Part shown: in pieces, positions 1 to 6,043 of the stretch
Position numbering within the stretch: the stretch's first letter is position 1
Layout: every line of letters begins with the position of its first letter
Assembly: GCA_031288935.1 (NCBI GenBank)
Contig: JAITQL010000040.1
Span: 1 to 13,694, forward strand
Length of the DNA: 13,694 nucleotides
DNA from: Tannerella sp.
Lineage (GTDB): Bacteria > Bacteroidota > Bacteroidia > Bacteroidales > Tannerellaceae
Direction: 5' to 3'
The notes under the pieces: generated by a model
Databases searched by the model: none
Told to the model about the DNA's origin: nothing
The model's input: only the letters and a program-made list of their open reading frames with translations
Made by a program: the position numbers and the translations under genes

Positions 1-30
1 GAATCTTTGAATTTTTGAATCTTTGAATTT
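1..30. repeat. GATTCAA-type tandem repeat at the 3' end of the esterase gene
   Basis: The 14-base unit GAATCTTTGAATTT occurs at 1-14 and exactly again at 17-30. The second copy runs into the esterase stop codon (29-31, minus strand). Read in the sense direction of that gene, the repeat carries ATTCAAAGATTC directly after the stop. The same core appears at 5648-5660 and 6988-6999, also at 3' ends of genes and on their sense strand. The function is unknown. Confidence 0.7.
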
Positions 31-910
31 ACTTCGCCTGGACGAATGTATCCGCCAGGATTTCCTGTAGCCAGGGGATGAATATTTCAGTCCATGCCGT
101 CGCATGTTTTTCGATGTGCTTGCAGTTGATGCCGAATCCGTGTCCTTTTTCATCGTACAGGGTGAAGGCGCAGGGCACCTGTTTGGCCGTCAGGGCCTGC
201 TGATAGCAGATGGCATTGCGGCAGTCCACCGTCCGGTCGCGGCGGCAGTGAATGAGAAAGACGGGAGGCATGTCCTGCCGGACGTTCTGTTCGAGCGACA
301 TCCGGTGTCGGAGATCCTCCGTGTAATGCCTGCCCAGCAGGTTGCGGCGCGACTTTTTGTGCACAATACTGTCCGTCATGGAAACTACGGGATAAATCAT
401 CGCGACAAAAGCGGGACGCAGGGAGACGCGCGTTTGAATACCGGCCGATTCCAGGTAATCGGTCTCAAAATAAGTGGCTGCCGTTCCGGCGAGATGTCCT
501 CCGGCCGAAAAACCCATCACGCCGACTTTCTCCGGCACAACGCCCCTGTCCGCGTAGTCTTCCCGGACGATTTGAATCGCTCTTTGCAGGTCTTGAATCA
601 TCGCCGGGTAGCGGTTTCCGTACATCCCGACGCGGTAGCGGAGCACGAATGCCGAAATCCCGTTCTCCTGCAACCATTTTGCCACGCGGTGGCCTTCACC
701 GTTCATGCCCAGGTAACAGTAACTTCCGCCCGGACAGATGATGACGGCCACTCCGGTCGAGTTCTCGCCGGCGATGTAGGCAGTCATTTCCGTCCGTTTC
801 ATTTTTCGGTCCCGGGGTTTGTCACCCCAAAGCTTGACGGTTTGCGCAGGCAGGCAAGTAAAGATCATACATGCAAATCCGAAACATAAAATCGTTCTCT
901 TCAAATTCAT
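29..910 (-). CDS. secreted alpha/beta-hydrolase (esterase/lipase family)
   Basis: This encodes a 293-residue serine hydrolase, probably a carbohydrate or small-ester esterase acting in the periplasm. The N-terminus (MNLKRTILCFGF onward) is a signal peptide with a likely cut after residue 22 (LPA/Q). Visible family parts are the oxyanion-loop motif CPGGSY (59-64), the nucleophile elbow GFSAGG with Ser135, an acid in HCRRD (Asp225), and the catalytic His257 in GHGFG. The order and spacing fit the acetyl-esterase/BD-FAE-like branch that many Bacteroidales use in polysaccharide de-esterification, and the length is normal. The substrate cannot be read from the sequence, and no CAZyme or SusCD gene is visible nearby. 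The start is ATG at 910. A -7 box lies about 120 bases upstream (1028-1035), so the gene probably has its own promoter. The family assignment is firm; the exact esterase type is inference. Confidence 0.9.
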   Translation of the reverse strand: MNLKRTILCFGFACMIFTCLPAQTVKLWGDKPRDRKMKRTEMTAYIAGENSTGVAVIICPGGSYCYLGMNGEGHRVAKWLQENGISAFVLRYRVGMYGNRYPAMIQDLQRAIQIVREDYADRGVVPEKVGVMGFSAGGHLAGTAATYFETDYLESAGIQTRVSLRPAFVAMIYPVVSMTDSIVHKKSRRNLLGRHYTEDLRHRMSLEQNVRQDMPPVFLIHCRRDRTVDCRNAICYQQALTAKQVPCAFTLYDEKGHGFGINCKHIEKHATAWTEIFIPWLQEILADTFVQAK

Positions 911-1027
911 AACGTCTTATTATTTGTTCTGTTTTACGTAAAAGAAGGGGCGCTTCTTCAACATTCAAATCTCAGGCCAAGGCCTTCCCGACCGGCGATA
1001 TTTTTTTCAGGCCGGCAAAAAACGGCG

Positions 1028-1057
1028 CAAATATAGTATAATTTTCGGGGCCGCAAA
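1028..1057 (-). promoter_or_regulatory. predicted Bacteroidota promoter for the esterase gene
   Basis: The minus strand reads TATATTTG at 1035-1028, a perfect TAnnTTTG -7 box. A TTTG -33 element lies at 1057-1054, giving 18 bases between the elements. The resulting leader to the ATG at 910 would be about 110 bases. In that leader, a short AAGAAG/CTTCTT hairpin (942-958) is visible but weak. Confidence 0.6.
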
Positions 1058-1078
1058 AATTAAACGGGCCAAGCCGGA

Positions 1079-1129
1079 TTCAATCCGGCAGGCAATCCTT
1101 TCATACGTGAAAAGCCTGCCGGGATTGAA
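1079..1129. repeat. long inverted repeat (hairpin) between the HIT gene and the esterase gene
   Basis: The left arm 1079-1093 (TTCAATCCGGCAGGC) pairs with 1114-1129 over 15 base pairs with one bulged G (1123). Inside the 20-base loop a second stem, TTTCA/TGAAA (1099-1103 with 1108-1112), closes on TACG. It lies about 70-120 bases downstream of the HIT stop and just upstream of the esterase promoter. No run of T follows immediately on either strand, so it is not a standard intrinsic terminator. It may end or stabilise the greA-HIT transcript. The rest of 911-1200 holds only the promoter above and no gene. Confidence 0.6.
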
Positions 1130-1200
1130 GTTGTCCGTATCTCCTCCCGGGCGGAAAGAACCGCAAGGCCGGGGACGGAAAGCGTCTGGAAAAATAGATG

Positions 1201-1596
1201 CTAAATGAATTTTTCGCGGATTTTTGCTGCCGTTTGGGCCAATTCCTCCGGCGTTTTTTTCAGTTTCGGGTTGCCGAAAAAGAGGTCGGATTCTTTTTGC
1301 AGGGGTACCAGGTGGATGTGTGCATGAGGAACTTCCAGTCCGATAACGGTCAGTCCGATGCGTTTGCAGGGAATGGCCTGTGCCAGGGCGCGGGCAATGG
1401 TTTTGGAAAACGCCATCATGCGCCCTAACGCACCGTCGTCCAGATCGAACAGATAGTCGACTTCTTTTTTGGGAATAACCAGCGTATGTCCCTCGGCGAC
1501 CGGATTGATATCCAGGAAGGCGAAAAACTCTTCATTTTCCGCGATGCGGTGGGACGGAATTTCGCCTGCCGCAATTTTACCGAACAGAGTAGCCAT
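1201..1596 (-). CDS. HIT-family (histidine triad) nucleotide-binding protein
   Basis: This is a 131-residue cytosolic protein of the HIT superfamily, Hint-like branch, whose members hydrolyse nucleoside phosphoramidates or related nucleotide conjugates. The signature HAHIHLVP is at 91-98, giving the triad His91, His93 and His95, with His93 in the nucleophile position. The N-terminal part (FGKIAAGEIPSHRI, and DINPVAEGHTLVIPKK around 29-44) is typical of bacterial Hint proteins, and the length is normal. The ATG is 10 bases after the greA stop, so the gene is almost certainly the second gene of a greA operon. The physiological substrate is unknown. Confidence 0.93.
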   Translation of the reverse strand: MATLFGKIAAGEIPSHRIAENEEFFAFLDINPVAEGHTLVIPKKEVDYLFDLDDGALGRMMAFSKTIARALAQAIPCKRIGLTVIGLEVPHAHIHLVPLQKESDLFFGNPKLKKTPEELAQTAAKIREKFI

Positions 1597-1606
1597 GACT
1601 TTACGT

Positions 1607-2077
1607 TTAAATGGATATTTCCAGAATCTCGAACTTGACCACTCCCGACGGCACCTGGATTTCGACCGCGTCGCCTACTTTTTTTCCCATCAGTCCCCTG
1701 GCAATCGGCGTGCTTACCGCGATCTTGTATTCTTTCAGGTTGGCCTCCGAGTCGGAAACCAGCGAATACGTCATGGTGACATTATTCTGGAGATTTTTGA
1801 TTTTTACCTTGTTCATGATCTGAACAACCTCCGTTTGAATCCGTGCTTCGTCAATCAAACGAGCGTTTGAAAGGATATTTTTCAACTGGGCAATTTTCCC
1901 CTCGAGAAGACCCTGCGCCTCTTTGGCCGCATCGTATTCCGCATTTTCAGACAGATCGCCCTTGTCTCTTGCTTCTGCAATCTGGGCAGAAATCTCGGGA
2001 CGTTTCACGCTTTCCAGATAATTAATCTCCGCCAATAATTTGTTATAGCCATCTCCAGTCATGTATGTAACAGCCAT
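1607..2077 (-). CDS. greA: transcription elongation factor GreA
   Basis: GreA rescues backtracked RNA polymerase by stimulating cleavage of the nascent RNA 3' end. The 156-residue protein has the normal length. The N-terminal coiled-coil hairpin runs to about residue 75 and carries the tip motif GDLSENAEY, with Asp41 and Glu44 at the same positions as the catalytic acidic pair in E. coli GreA. The C-terminal FKBP-like domain contains the typical SPIARGLMGKKVGD-like stretch near 122-137. The ATG at 2077 is fixed by a strong AAGGAGGA ribosome binding site (2085-2092), unusual for this phylum. The leader contains an intrinsic terminator (2106-2149) downstream of the predicted promoter. The HIT gene follows after 10 bases. 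Confidence 0.97.
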   Translation of the reverse strand: MAVTYMTGDGYNKLLAEINYLESVKRPEISAQIAEARDKGDLSENAEYDAAKEAQGLLEGKIAQLKNILSNARLIDEARIQTEVVQIMNKVKIKNLQNNVTMTYSLVSDSEANLKEYKIAVSTPIARGLMGKKVGDAVEIQVPSGVVKFEILEISI

Positions 2078-2084
2078 CTTATAT

Positions 2085-2092
2085 TCCTCCTT
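2085..2092 (-). promoter_or_regulatory. strong Shine-Dalgarno site of greA
   Basis: The minus strand reads AAGGAGGA at 2092-2085, seven bases before the greA ATG. Most other starts in this window have no such site, so this one stands out and fixes the start codon. Confidence 0.8.
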
Positions 2093-2105
2093 GTTTTTTG
2101 GTTCT

Positions 2106-2149
2106 AAAAATAAAAAAAGAATCCCGGCTAAATGACTTGACCGGAATCC
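2106..2149 (-). terminator. intrinsic terminator in the greA leader (possible attenuator)
   Basis: On the minus strand, GGATTCCGG (2149-2141) can pair with CCGGGATTC (2127-2119) to form nine pairs, two of them G-U, with a 13-base loop. Seven T follow directly (2118-2112), then A and five more T. The predicted greA promoter lies upstream of this structure and the ribosome binding site lies downstream. It could also end transcripts from the thioredoxin-like gene, whose stop is about 100 bases upstream, but then greA would need a promoter between 2111 and 2093, and no TAnnTTTG box is present there. Confidence 0.65.
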
Positions 2150-2181
2150 ATATCTGCTAAATTCATTATAATAAATCGTCG

Positions 2182-2213
2182 CAAAGATAATTCTTATTTT
2201 ACGATCCGGGAAA
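2182..2213 (-). promoter_or_regulatory. predicted promoter of the greA-HIT operon
   Basis: The minus strand reads TATCTTTG at 2189-2182, a perfect TAnnTTTG -7 box. A partial -33 element, TTTC, lies at 2213-2210, 20 bases away. A GGAAATTTCC palindrome (2209-2218) overlaps the -33 region and could be an operator. The leader to the ATG at 2077 would be about 100 bases. Confidence 0.6.
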
Positions 2214-2244
2214 TTTCCGGGAATGCTTTACAACATAATTTTCC

Positions 2245-3396
2245 TCACAATACCGCCTGCACTTCCCTTTCAAGACTGTTTATATCATCCACCCGTTTCA
2301 CCAGATTTCCGCTCTTGTTCAGGATAAAAATCGCCGGCAGTTGCTTTACATTATATAACGCAGCTGCCTGTGAATAGACCGACTGGGGGTCGTGCACGCA
2401 TGTCCACGGCAAATCGGAAACGATATTTTTCCACAGGTGCGTGTCGCCGTCCAACGATACTTGATAGATTTCCACCCCCTGCGCATGATAATTGACATAC
2501 ATCCGGTTTAGCGCCGTATTCAGTTCGGCCGACCATTCCGACTGATACACCGTGAAGTTCAGCACTACGGCCTTATCTCTGGCCACGTCGGAAAGTTTTA
2601 TCTTTTCGCCCTGGAGATTGGGCAATTCGACATCCAGAAGACTGACTTCCCTGGCTATTTTGTCCAAATCAATCGCGCGTTCGCTCCGAAGCACTTTCAA
2701 AGACTGCAGCGCGAGATTGTATAAATGCCTGGCGCGCGGACTTTCCGGATAAAAATGGTTGTAACTGGTAGCTACCGCACCGTAGGCGCGCGAATCGCTC
2801 TTGTCGTACAAATCAAAAAACATCAATCCGTCGATCTGCTGAAAAAGGGCGAAATAGGAAACCGTAGACATCGGCTGCGCGTAGATATATTTCAACGCAA
2901 TTTCCTTATACGCATTAACTACGTTCAATACCTGACGTTGATAAAGGGTATCGGAGATGATGCCCGTTTCATACTCCTTGCGCAAACGCTTGATTGCCTG
3001 ATTGGCGTCCAGTTGAGCCAATGTGACTTCCTTGAAGGCGGTTGCAGCGTCCGAACCCTCCACCGTATACGAAGTAGCAAACGTACCTGCGTCGGCCGTG
3101 AACGTAAGGGTTTCCGTCGAATCCACGGCAAAATTAATCAGTTGATTATTCAAACGGAGATGATAAAAATCCGGATAATCCGGACGTGGATGCTTGAACA
3201 CGAACTTCCCGGAAGTATTCAGTCTGGCCGAATCCAGCGTCACAACCGACGAAAGGCTTACATTTTCCAGATAGACGGTTTGTCCATCCGCACCGGCTAC
3301 AATACCGGTTACCACAAATTCAGGCGACGGATTGCATGCCATCACCACCCCAAAACCGTAAACAACGGCTAAAAAACGATACATTCTATTTTTCAT
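2245..3396 (-). CDS. lipoprotein with thioredoxin-like (TlpA/AhpC-TSA type) domain lacking the CXXC motif
   Basis: This encodes 383 residues. I start at ATG 3396 (MKNRMYRF), not at an in-frame ATG at 3426, because the later start gives a clean lipoprotein signal ending VMAC (lipidated Cys21) and because the promoter -7 box (3424-3431) covers the earlier ATG. The N-terminal part (about 27-115) resembles the DUF4369 beta domain often fused to thioredoxin folds in Bacteroidales. A helical middle (about 120-250) follows, then a thioredoxin-like domain (about 255-383) with a retained cis-proline (QLPAIFIL, Pro354). Where a redox protein would have WCxxC there is VLNFTVYQSEWSAEL (278-292) without cysteine, so disulfide chemistry is unlikely. 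It is probably a periplasm-facing binding or scaffold protein; I cannot name its partner. Confidence 0.85.
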   Translation of the reverse strand: MKNRMYRFLAVVYGFGVVMACNPSPEFVVTGIVAGADGQTVYLENVSLSSVVTLDSARLNTSGKFVFKHPRPDYPDFYHLRLNNQLINFAVDSTETLTFTADAGTFATSYTVEGSDAATAFKEVTLAQLDANQAIKRLRKEYETGIISDTLYQRQVLNVVNAYKEIALKYIYAQPMSTVSYFALFQQIDGLMFFDLYDKSDSRAYGAVATSYNHFYPESPRARHLYNLALQSLKVLRSERAIDLDKIAREVSLLDVELPNLQGEKIKLSDVARDKAVVLNFTVYQSEWSAELNTALNRMYVNYHAQGVEIYQVSLDGDTHLWKNIVSDLPWTCVHDPQSVYSQAAALYNVKQLPAIFILNKSGNLVKRVDDINSLEREVQAVL

Positions 3397-3423
3397 ACAA
3401 AGAAAATTTACTCTTTTGCGCTG

Positions 3424-3454
3424 CAAATGTACGTTATTTTATATTGGGTAAAAA
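3424..3454 (-). promoter_or_regulatory. predicted promoter of the thioredoxin-like lipoprotein gene
   Basis: The minus strand reads TACATTTG at 3431-3424, a perfect -7 box. An A/T-rich stretch (TTTT at 3454-3451) sits at -33 distance. Transcription would start about 22 bases before the ATG at 3396. It faces away from the kdsD promoter, and the two share the A-rich block 3450-3460. Confidence 0.55.
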
Positions 3455-3474
3455 AAAATAATCCACTACATTTG
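3443..3474 (+). promoter_or_regulatory. predicted promoter of the kdsD-pfkB operon, probably leaderless
   Basis: TACATTTG at 3467-3474 is a perfect -7 box. ATTG at 3443-3446 is a 3-of-4 match to the -33 element, with 20 bases between. The expected transcription start is at about 3478-3481, on or next to the ATG at 3480, so the mRNA would have almost no leader. Confidence 0.6.
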
Positions 3475-3479
3475 CATCC

Positions 3480-4094
3480 ATGAATGAAATTAATATCAAA
3501 TCAATCTTGGAACAAGAAGCTGATGCAGTACGTAACATCCCGTTTGGCGCCGTGTATGAGACTGCAATAGAGCTGATTGTTAAGCACGTCCACCGCTTGG
3601 GTGGCACGTTGGTAATTAGCGGTATGGGAAAAGCAGGTCAGATCGCCATGAACATTGCGACCACGTTCAGTTCGACCGGCACGCCGGCCTGTTTCCTGCA
3701 TCCGAGTGAAGCACAGCACGGCGATTTGGGGATTATTCGCAAACATGATCTGATGTTGCTGATCTCCAATTCCGGGAAAACGCGCGAATTGGTCGAACTG
3801 GTTCAACTGGCGCGCGTTTTGGTGGAAGACATGCCGTATATTGTCATTACTGCCAATCCTGACAGTCCGCTGGCCAGGGAAGCTGCCGTATGTCTGCTCA
3901 CCGGCGCCCCCAAAGAAGTGTGTCCGTTGGGTTTGACGCCTACGACGTCTACCACCGTTATGACCGTCATTGGCGATTTACTGGTCGTCAGCGTGATGCA
4001 GCGAATCGGATTTACCAGCTCCGATTATGCCAAACGTCACCACGGCGGTTATCTGGGTTCGAAAAGTCGCGAACAAAGTAAAAACGAACAATAA
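3480..4094 (+). CDS. kdsD: single-domain SIS sugar isomerase, KpsF/GutQ/KdsD family (arabinose-5-phosphate isomerase)
   Basis: This 204-residue cytosolic SIS-fold protein probably interconverts ribulose-5-phosphate and arabinose-5-phosphate, the first step to KDO for lipopolysaccharide or capsule. Visible motifs are SGMGKAGQIA with Lys51 (48-56), HPSEAQHGDLG (74-84), SNSGKTRE (96-103), KEVCPLGLTPTTSTT (145-159) with Glu146, and the C-terminal HHGGYLG (187-193). The paired CBS domains of the E. coli enzymes (about 320 residues) are absent. Single-domain forms are known in Bacteroides, including a structurally determined B. fragilis protein that I recall as very similar. The promoter suggests a leaderless mRNA. 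The next gene starts 11 bases after the stop. The family is firm; the exact sugar phosphate is inferred. Confidence 0.9.
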   Translation: MNEINIKSILEQEADAVRNIPFGAVYETAIELIVKHVHRLGGTLVISGMGKAGQIAMNIATTFSSTGTPACFLHPSEAQHGDLGIIRKHDLMLLISNSGKTRELVELVQLARVLVEDMPYIVITANPDSPLAREAAVCLLTGAPKEVCPLGLTPTTSTTVMTVIGDLLVVSVMQRIGFTSSDYAKRHHGGYLGSKSREQSKNEQ

Positions 4095-4105
4095 GAGAGA
4101 ATTTT

Positions 4106-5032
4106 ATGAGGAAAGTAATTGGAATAGGAGAAACGCTTCTGGACATTATTTTTAAGGGGAATCAACCGCGCATTGCGATTCCCGGCGGATCAACGTTTAA
4201 CAGTATGGTTTCGTTGAGCCGTTCAGGTATCCCCGTTTCCTTCATCAGCGAGTTGGGCAACGACCGCGTGGGGGAAATGACACGCCGGTTCATGCACGAG
4301 AACGGGATGACAACCGACTATATAGACGCCTGTCCGGACGGGAAAACCTCCGTCTCGCTGGCGTTTCTGGGTGAAGGGAACGATGCCGAATACCTTTTCT
4401 ACACCGGCAGCCCCAACCAGCGGTCAGACATTGCCTATCCGCCGGTGGATGAAAATGACATTTTCATCTTCGGCTCGTTCTACGCGCTCAATCCGCTCAT
4501 CCATCCGCGGATTTTGGAACTGCTGGAATACGTTCGCAAGCGGAAGGCGATTATCTATTATGACCCGAACTTCCGAAAGATGCACGCACACGACGCGATC
4601 CGCGTTCGTCCAACGGTGATGGACAATTACGAGTTTGCCCACATTGTCAGAGGTTCGGACGAAGATTTCCTCCACTTGTATGCTCAGACGGATATGGATA
4701 AAGTCTATCGCGACGAAGTCCATTTTTACTGCAAGAATCTGATTACTACGCATGGTGCAGGCGGCGTCAATCTTTTTACGGAAAAGTCCCGTATCCATTT
4801 TGATGTGCCTGCCATCACGCCGGTCAGTACCATAGGGGCGGGTGACAATTTCAATGCCGGGGTGATCTACGGACTTGTCAAATACGGTGTCGGCTATCAG
4901 GACTTGCCCGAACTGGATGAAGAAACCTGGAAGAAGATCATTCATTGCGGGATAAAATTCTCCACTGAAGTTTGTCGGAATTATGAAAATCACATTTCGA
5001 CCGGCTTCGCAGAGAACCTCCTGCAGATGTAG
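4106..5032 (+). CDS. PfkB-family carbohydrate kinase
   Basis: This is a 308-residue ribokinase/fructokinase-fold kinase that phosphorylates a sugar or nucleoside with ATP. The N-terminal sugar-binding signature PGGSTFN is at 26-32, GNDRVG at 51-56, YYDPNFR at 151-157, and the C-terminal PfkB signature STIGAGDNFNAG at 241-252, with catalytic-base Asp247 and the GAGD anion hole. The length is normal. It lies 11 bases downstream of the isomerase gene and very likely shares its transcript. The pairing suggests a substrate linked to pentose phosphate or KDO metabolism, but the substrate cannot be read from the motifs. GAGAGAATTTT before the ATG is a weak ribosome binding site. Confidence 0.92.
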   Translation: MRKVIGIGETLLDIIFKGNQPRIAIPGGSTFNSMVSLSRSGIPVSFISELGNDRVGEMTRRFMHENGMTTDYIDACPDGKTSVSLAFLGEGNDAEYLFYTGSPNQRSDIAYPPVDENDIFIFGSFYALNPLIHPRILELLEYVRKRKAIIYYDPNFRKMHAHDAIRVRPTVMDNYEFAHIVRGSDEDFLHLYAQTDMDKVYRDEVHFYCKNLITTHGAGGVNLFTEKSRIHFDVPAITPVSTIGAGDNFNAGVIYGLVKYGVGYQDLPELDEETWKKIIHCGIKFSTEVCRNYENHISTGFAENLLQM

Positions 5033-5065
5033 AAGAGAGTTCAACGTTTTTAATCTGCCGTCACA

Positions 5066-5719
5066 ATGAACCCGCCACCCAGCGTTCCGCTTTCCGTTCC
5101 GGGCGGCGCAACGGAGATATTGCTTCATGCCTGTTGCGCTCCGTGTTCCGGAGCGGTCGTCGAATGTATGCTGGAAAACCGGCTGCATCCGACGGTGTTT
5201 TATTTCAATCCCAACATCTGTCCGCAGGCAGAATACGAACGGCGCAAAGCCGAAAACATCCGTTATGTCGAAGCGCTGGGCTTGCCTTTTGTCGACGGGG
5301 ATTACGACCACGCTGCATGGCGCGGGCAGGTGCAGGGCTTGGAGCAGGAGCCGGAGCGGGGCGCACGGTGCAGGGTTTGTTTCGGGATACGGCTGACGGC
5401 TACGGCGCAATACGCCTTTGCGCACGGCTTCAGGGTATTTGCAACGACGCTGGCCTCCTCGCGCTGGAAAGACCTGCGGCAGATCACCGAAGCCGGCCGC
5501 GAAGCCGCCGCACAGTTTCCCGGTCTTGTGTTCTGGGAACAGAACTGGCGCAAAGGCGGACTGAGCGAACGACGCAACGCGCTGGTCAAAGAACATGGCT
5601 TTTATAATCAAACCTACTGCGGGTGCGAGTTTGGGCAGCGCGTAAAAGATTCAAGGATTCGTCGGAGTTTGCCGGAGCGGTCAAATCCGCATCCGGACGG
5701 ATGCGGAATGATGCAATAA
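5066..5719 (+). CDS. queH: epoxyqueuosine reductase QueH
   Basis: QueH reduces epoxyqueuosine to queuosine in tRNA, the last step of queuosine synthesis, and replaces QueG in many bacteria. The 217-residue protein shows the family cysteines: Cys23, Cys24 and Cys27 in HACCAPCS, Cys102 and Cys105 in RCRVCFGIRL, and Cys185 and Cys187 in YCGC, consistent with an iron-sulfur site. NPNICPQAEYERR (48-60), TTLASSRWKD (127-136) and NWRKGG (160-165) also match. After YCGC the family usually ends soon; here about 30 arginine- and proline-rich residues follow, encoded by a GATTCAA repeat (5648-5660) and a perfect hairpin (5687-5706), so the tail looks acquired. It starts 33 bases after pfkB and is probably in the same operon. 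Confidence 0.93.
   Translation: MNPPPSVPLSVPGGATEILLHACCAPCSGAVVECMLENRLHPTVFYFNPNICPQAEYERRKAENIRYVEALGLPFVDGDYDHAAWRGQVQGLEQEPERGARCRVCFGIRLTATAQYAFAHGFRVFATTLASSRWKDLRQITEAGREAAAQFPGLVFWEQNWRKGGLSERRNALVKEHGFYNQTYCGCEFGQRVKDSRIRRSLPERSNPHPDGCGMMQ
5687..5706 (+). repeat. perfect GC-rich hairpin within the queH 3' end
   Basis: CCGCATCC (5687-5694) is exactly complementary to GGATGCGG (5699-5706), with a GGAC loop. It sits inside the last codons of queH, 11 bases before the stop. No T run follows, so it is not a standard terminator. It might protect the mRNA 3' end. Confidence 0.6.
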
Positions 5720-5871
5720 ACATTTCGGGTGCAAGATTGTTATATATGTGTAGAGTTTCTTTAGGCGGGACGGAGAATAAAAGGTACATTTACTCTCTTG
5801 ATCCTTACCCTGTCCTTTGCTGAATAAAGGGCATATAATGTAGTTATTTTGATAGTTATGTAATTCGAAAG

Positions 5872-5900
5872 AAAGGCAGGCCGTGAGGTTTGCCTTTTTT
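5872..5900 (+). terminator. intrinsic terminator downstream of queH
   Basis: AAAGGCA (5872-5878) pairs with TGCCTTT (5891-5897) around a 12-base loop, and the T run continues to 5900. It lies about 150 bases past the queH stop and would end the kdsD-pfkB-queH transcript or a small RNA encoded before it. Confidence 0.7.
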
Positions 5901-5997
5901 GCGATCACGGGACATGCGTTGACAGAGACGCGCGGCACACGAGAAATAAACATGCGCCGCATCGCGCTCTGTTTCCCGCTTTTCATCCGCAGGGAGG

Positions 5998-6027
5998 GTT
6001 GAAATTCAGGAAAAAAATGTACTTTTG
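5998..6027 (+). promoter_or_regulatory. predicted promoter of the prenyltransferase gene
   Basis: TACTTTTG at 6020-6027 is a perfect TAnnTTTG -7 box. GTTG at 5998-6001 is a 3-of-4 match to -33, with 18 bases between. Transcription would begin near 6032, about 12 bases before ATG 6044 or 27 before ATG 6059. Confidence 0.6.
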
Positions 6028-6043
6028 CCGCCTGTAACAAATC

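Larger units (their letters stand above)
5720..6043. other. gene-free region between queH and the prenyltransferase gene
   Basis: I find no convincing coding region here. Short frames on both strands lack recognisable protein sequence. The first part (5720-5870) is AT-richer than the neighbouring genes and ends in an intrinsic terminator (5872-5900). A second inverted repeat, CCGTGA/TCACGG (5881-5886 with 5905-5910), overlaps and excludes the terminator stem. The rest carries the promoter of the next gene. A small RNA ending at the terminator is possible, but no clear promoter for it was found. Confidence 0.4.

Noticed and set aside
104..889. 261-codon plus-strand frame
   Set aside because: It is antisense to the esterase, which has a signal peptide and a catalytic triad.
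2207..2222. CCGGGAAATTTCCGGG as a terminator of the thioredoxin-like gene
   Set aside because: Only a four-pair stem with a usable loop can form and no T run follows. It is better seen as a possible operator overlapping the greA promoter.
4424..5611. 395-codon open frame on the minus strand
   Set aside because: It spans antisense to both pfkB and queH, which show strong family motifs. It has no recognisable protein features.
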